Source of the DNA: Mesorhizobium sp. LHD-90
GTDB lineage: Bacteria; Pseudomonadota; Alphaproteobacteria; Rhizobiales; Rhizobiaceae
Assembly (NCBI RefSeq): GCF_030929505.1
Contig: NZ_JAVFVV010000003.1
Location: forward strand, 248,001 to 312,000
Length of the DNA stretch: 64,000 bases
Direction: 5' to 3'
The position numbers and the translations under genes are program-made. This document shows, piece by piece, positions 61,078 through 64,000 of the stretch (positions are counted from its first letter, which is position 1; each line of letters starts with the position of its first letter). The notes under the pieces are model-generated. The model had not been told where the DNA came from and ran no database searches. It saw only the letters and a program-made list of their open reading frames with translations.

Positions 61078-63786
61078 TCACACCCCCGTCACAAACCCAT
61101 CCAGCACCTTCTTCTGCCCGGCTCGATCGAAATCGATGGTCAGCTTGTTGCCCTCGATGGCAGCAATATTACCGTTGCCGAATTTCTGGTGGAAGACGCG
61201 GTCGCCGACGGTGAAGGGGGAGGGCTTGTCGGCGACGGATTTGGCGACGAGTTCGCCGTCGATGGTTTTGCCTTTTACCGAGCCCCGCCCGGCGCCGTAG
61301 CCGGAATCGGTTTCGCCATAGCCGATGCGCTCGACCTGGTGGCCGGAGCGGGTGCCCCAGTTGCGGTCGGTGGCCTCGGTGCGGTTCTGCTGGGCGCGCT
61401 GCCAGCCGGGGGTGGCGTAGGTGTTGGAGAAGGCGCGGCCGGCATCGGCCCTCTGGTCGCCGCGCGCGGCAGCGCCGCCCGACGGCGAGCCGATGCTGTC
61501 GAAGCGCGAGGCGCCGTAGGGGTTGCGGCGGCCGGGTTCGGAAAAACCGCCGGCGCGGCCGCCATAGGCGTTGCCATAGCCGCCGTAGGAATTGCCCGCC
61601 TCCTGCACCTCGACATGCGCCTCGGGCAATTCGTCGAGGAAACGCGAGGGGATGGTCGACTGCCACAGGCCGTGGATGCGCCGGTTCGACACGAACCAGA
61701 TGTGCAGGTTCTTTTTGGCGCGGGTGACGCCGACATAGGCGAGGCGGCGCTCTTCCTCCAGGCCGGAGCGGCCGCCCTCGTCGAGCGCGCGCTGGTGCGG
61801 GAACAGGCCTTCCTCCCAGCCGGGCAGGAAGACCGTCTCGAACTCCAGACCCTTGGCCGAATGCAGCGTCATGATCGAGACGGCGTCGAGCTCGGCGTTC
61901 TGCTCAGAATCCATGACCAGCGCGACATGCTCCAAAAAAGAGCGCAGCGACTCGTATTCCTCCATGGAGCGGATGAGCTCCTTCAAATTTTCAAGCCGAC
62001 CCGGCGCTTCGGCCGAGCGGTCGTTCTTCCACATCTCGGTGTAGCCGGATTCTTCCAGAATGGTTTCCGCAAGCTCGGTGTGCGGGCTGGTCTCCAGAAG
62101 CTCCTGCCAGCGGGAAAAATTCGCGGCGATCTGGCGGAGTGCTGCGCGCGGTTTTGGCTTCATCTCGTCGCTTTCCGCGAGCTTTTCGGCGGCGGCGAGC
62201 ATCGGGATGCCCAGCGCGCGGGCGGTGTCGTGGACCTGGCGGATCGCCGCCTCGCCCAGGCCGCGCTTCGGCACGTTGACGATGCGCTCGAAGGCGAGGT
62301 CGTCGGCGGGCTGGGCGACGACGCGGAGATACGCCATGGCGTCGCGGATTTCCTGGCGCTCGTAGAAACGCGGGCCGCCGATGACGCGGTAGTTGAGGCC
62401 GAGCGTGACGAAACGGTCCTCGAACTCGCGCATCTGGAAGGAGGCGCGCACCAGGATCGCCATGTCGTTCAAGAGGTGGCCCTGGCGCTGGTACTGCTCG
62501 ATGGTCTCGCCGACGGCGCGGGCTTCCTCCTCGGAGTCCCAGGCGGCGTGGACGTTGACCTTGCCCTCTTCGGGGTCGTCGCGGTCGGTGAACAGGGTTT
62601 TGCCCAGCCGGCCCTCGTTGTGGGCGATGAGGTGGGAGGCGGCACCCAATATGTGGGCGGTGGAGCGGTAATTGCGCTCCAGCCTAATGACGGTGGCGCC
62701 CGGAAAATCCTTGTCGAAGCGCAGGATGTTGTCGACCTCGGCGCCGCGCCAGCCGTAGATGGACTGATCGTCGTCGCCGACGCAGCAGATGTTTACGGAG
62801 GCCTTACCCTCCCCTGGAGGGGGAGGGTCGGACCGTAGGTCCGGGGTGGGGTGTTGGTCGAAGTCACCCCCACCCGTGCCGCTGCGCGGCGCGACCTCCC
62901 CCCTCGAGGGGGAGGTGGGGCGCGAACTCGTTGGCCGCTGCGCCAGGAGCCGCAGCCACATGTACTGCGCCGTGTTCGTATCCTGATACTCGTCGACCAA
63001 AATGTATTTGAACCGGCGGTGGTATTCCGCCAGCACGTCGTGGTGCTTTCGGAAGATGCGGATCGGGTGGCAGAGCAGATCGCCGAAATCGCAGGCATTG
63101 AGCGTCGCCAGCCGGTCCTGATAGGCCTTGTAGAGTTCGCGGCCTTTTCCGTTGGCGAAGGCGCGGGCGTCGCCTTCCGCGATCTCGGAGGGTCCGAGCC
63201 CCTTGTTCTTCCAGCCGTCGATCATCTGGGCGAACTGGCGCGCCGGCCAGCGCTTGTCGTCCAGCCCTTCGGCCTGGATGAGCTGTTTGATCAGCCGGAT
63301 CTGGTCGTCGGTATCCAGAATGGTGAAGTCGGAGCGCAGGCCGGCGAGTTCGGCGTGGCGGCGCAGCATTTTTACGCCGATCGAGTGAAAGGTGCCGAGC
63401 CACGGCATGCCCTCGACTTGCTCGCCGACAAGGATGCCGACGCGCTGTTTCATCTCGCGCGCCGCCTTGTTGGTGAAGGTGACGGCGAGGATCTGGCTTG
63501 GCCAGGCGCGGCCGGTGGCAAGGATATGGGCGATGCGGGTGGTGAGCACGCGGGTCTTGCCGGTGCCTGCGCCGGCCAGCACCAGCACCGGGCCCTCGGT
63601 GGTCTCCACCGCCAGCCGCTGCTCCGGGTTCAGGCCGGTGAGATAGGCGGGCGCGCTGTTGTGGCCCTGTCGCGCCGCCATGGCGCGCGCCGCGATGCCG
63701 CCCTGGCTCGAACGCACGGCTTCGCTGCCCGGCGCACGGGGTGCGTCGTCGTCGAAGAACGGGATGTCGTCGGGCTGGCCGGCCAT
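61078..63786 (-). CDS. uvrD: UvrD/PcrA-family DNA helicase with an inserted segment
   Basis: The 902-residue SF1A helicase has LNPEQRLAVETTEGPVLVLA and Walker A GAGTGKT, TFTNKAAREMKQRV, DEYQDTN (motif II), DDDQSIYGWRGAE (motif III), and MTLHSAKGLEFETVFL and YVGVTRAKKNL (motifs V and VI). Residues 284-331 come from a palindromic repeat inserted between motifs II and III. The C-terminal 240 residues are Gly/Ala/Arg-rich and end in a small Tudor-like KFGNGNIAAIEGNKLTIDF. It works in excision repair and replication restart. A hairpin (63790-63811) covers its start region. Confidence 0.93.
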   Translation of the reverse strand: MAGQPDDIPFFDDDAPRAPGSEAVRSSQGGIAARAMAARQGHNSAPAYLTGLNPEQRLAVETTEGPVLVLAGAGTGKTRVLTTRIAHILATGRAWPSQILAVTFTNKAAREMKQRVGILVGEQVEGMPWLGTFHSIGVKMLRRHAELAGLRSDFTILDTDDQIRLIKQLIQAEGLDDKRWPARQFAQMIDGWKNKGLGPSEIAEGDARAFANGKGRELYKAYQDRLATLNACDFGDLLCHPIRIFRKHHDVLAEYHRRFKYILVDEYQDTNTAQYMWLRLLAQRPTSSRPTSPSRGEVAPRSGTGGGDFDQHPTPDLRSDPPPPGEGKASVNICCVGDDDQSIYGWRGAEVDNILRFDKDFPGATVIRLERNYRSTAHILGAASHLIAHNEGRLGKTLFTDRDDPEEGKVNVHAAWDSEEEARAVGETIEQYQRQGHLLNDMAILVRASFQMREFEDRFVTLGLNYRVIGGPRFYERQEIRDAMAYLRVVAQPADDLAFERIVNVPKRGLGEAAIRQVHDTARALGIPMLAAAEKLAESDEMKPKPRAALRQIAANFSRWQELLETSPHTELAETILEESGYTEMWKNDRSAEAPGRLENLKELIRSMEEYESLRSFLEHVALVMDSEQNAELDAVSIMTLHSAKGLEFETVFLPGWEEGLFPHQRALDEGGRSGLEEERRLAYVGVTRAKKNLHIWFVSNRRIHGLWQSTIPSRFLDELPEAHVEVQEAGNSYGGYGNAYGGRAGGFSEPGRRNPYGASRFDSIGSPSGGAAARGDQRADAGRAFSNTYATPGWQRAQQNRTEATDRNWGTRSGHQVERIGYGETDSGYGAGRGSVKGKTIDGELVAKSVADKPSPFTVGDRVFHQKFGNGNIAAIEGNKLTIDFDRAGQKKVLDGFVTGV
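62799..62939. repeat. Palindromic repeat inserted in frame in uvrD
   Basis: CCCTCCCCTGGAGGGGGAGG (62807 on) and CCTCCCCCCTCGAGGGGGAG (62896 on) mark the ends. The minus-strand reading contains PTSPSRGEV and TPDLRSDPPPPGEG. It is a different family from the one in the oxoprolinase gene but behaves the same way: no stop and no change of frame. Confidence 0.85.
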
Positions 63787-63789
63787 AGA

Positions 63790-63811
63790 CCCCGAATGTA
63801 GTGATTCGGGG
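63790..63811. promoter_or_regulatory. Hairpin covering the uvrD ribosome-binding region
   Basis: CCCCGAAT and ATTCGGGG pair across a six-base loop, ending three bases before the uvrD start codon. The strand that would act as Shine-Dalgarno (CGGGG) is inside the stem. Confidence 0.45.
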
Positions 63812-63865
63812 CGGAAAGGCTAGGCGAGGTTTCCGTTTTGTACCGAAAGCAAGAGGGGATAGCGA

Positions 63866-63893
63866 AAAGCCAAGGAAGTTTTTCCTTGGCTTT
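63866..63893 (-). terminator. Terminator of the gene entering from the right
   Basis: AAAGCCAAGGAA and TTCCTTGGCTTT form a hairpin with T-runs on both strands. It lies about 60 bases past the minus-strand stop at 63952. Confidence 0.75.
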
Positions 63894-63951
63894 GGCGGCG
63901 CGGCTCGCGCCGGTTCAATCCCGCGGTCCGCGGCAGTCGGTCAGCCCGGCC

Positions 63952-64000
63952 TTACGGGGCGTCGTATTCGTTACGTAGATTGGAGACGACGCGGCGGTTC
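63952..64000 (-). CDS. C-terminal end of a protein, cut by the window
   Basis: Fifteen codons are visible on the minus strand, ending NRRVVSNLRNEYDAP then TAA. The terminator at 63866 supports a real gene end. The family cannot be named from this tail; an OmpA-like C-terminus is one possibility. Confidence 0.45.
   Translation of the reverse strand, partial: NRRVVSNLRNEYDAP

Overview
The window is GC-rich DNA from an alphaproteobacterium of the Rhizobiales, most like Mesorhizobium or another Phyllobacteriaceae. The grounds are the complete division and cell-wall cluster with its rhizobial protein signatures (long-linker FtsZ, 308-residue Ddl, meso-diaminopimelate MurE), the class A RNase P RNA, the dense palindromic intergenic repeats and the 2-aminoethylphosphonate locus. 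The species was not determined.

Layout. 1-7012: a 5-oxoprolinase gene cut by the window edge and carrying an in-frame palindromic repeat, small proteins, a DnaJ/TerB co-chaperone, a peptidoglycan amidase, a lytic transglycosylase, rnpB and a PLP lyase. 7300-35744: the dcw cluster, mraZ-rsmH-ftsL-ftsI-murE-murF-mraY-murD-ftsW-murG-murC-murB, then ddlB-ftsQ-ftsA-ftsZ, lpxC, bamD, recN and ligA. A patatin-like hydrolase and a GntP permease sit between murB and ddlB. A promoter overlain by three phased MraZ boxes precedes mraZ, and a PhaR-type palindrome precedes the patatin gene. 36472-43663: azlCD, an ABM-like protein, an AI-2E family permease, an M24 aminopeptidase, prmA, a SCO1 protein and CreA.

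43848-56020 is a 2-aminoethylphosphonate (AEP) catabolic locus: hexapeptide transferase, LysR regulator, phnW, phnA, phnY, an EamA membrane protein and an ABC importer (phnS, phnT and a fused double permease). Together they take up AEP and convert it through phosphonoacetaldehyde and phosphonoacetate to acetate and phosphate. Palindromic repeats lie directly at the stop codons of creA, phnA and phnY.

56066-59345 holds a Crp/Fnr regulator and a four-gene cluster that looks like a cobalt thiocyanate hydrolase (scnB-scnA-scnC) with its activator. It is followed by a broken antitoxin remnant and an AT-rich, apparently foreign gene of unknown function (59584-61008) whose C-terminal part resembles a restriction-endonuclease-like domain. 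A UvrD-family helicase with a second in-frame palindromic insertion closes the window.

Most of the window is core chromosome. The parts that most deserve a second look are the low-GC gene, the two protein-coding palindromic insertions, the stop-codon-abutting repeat family, the patatin/GntP insertion with its PhaR-like site, and the scn cluster.
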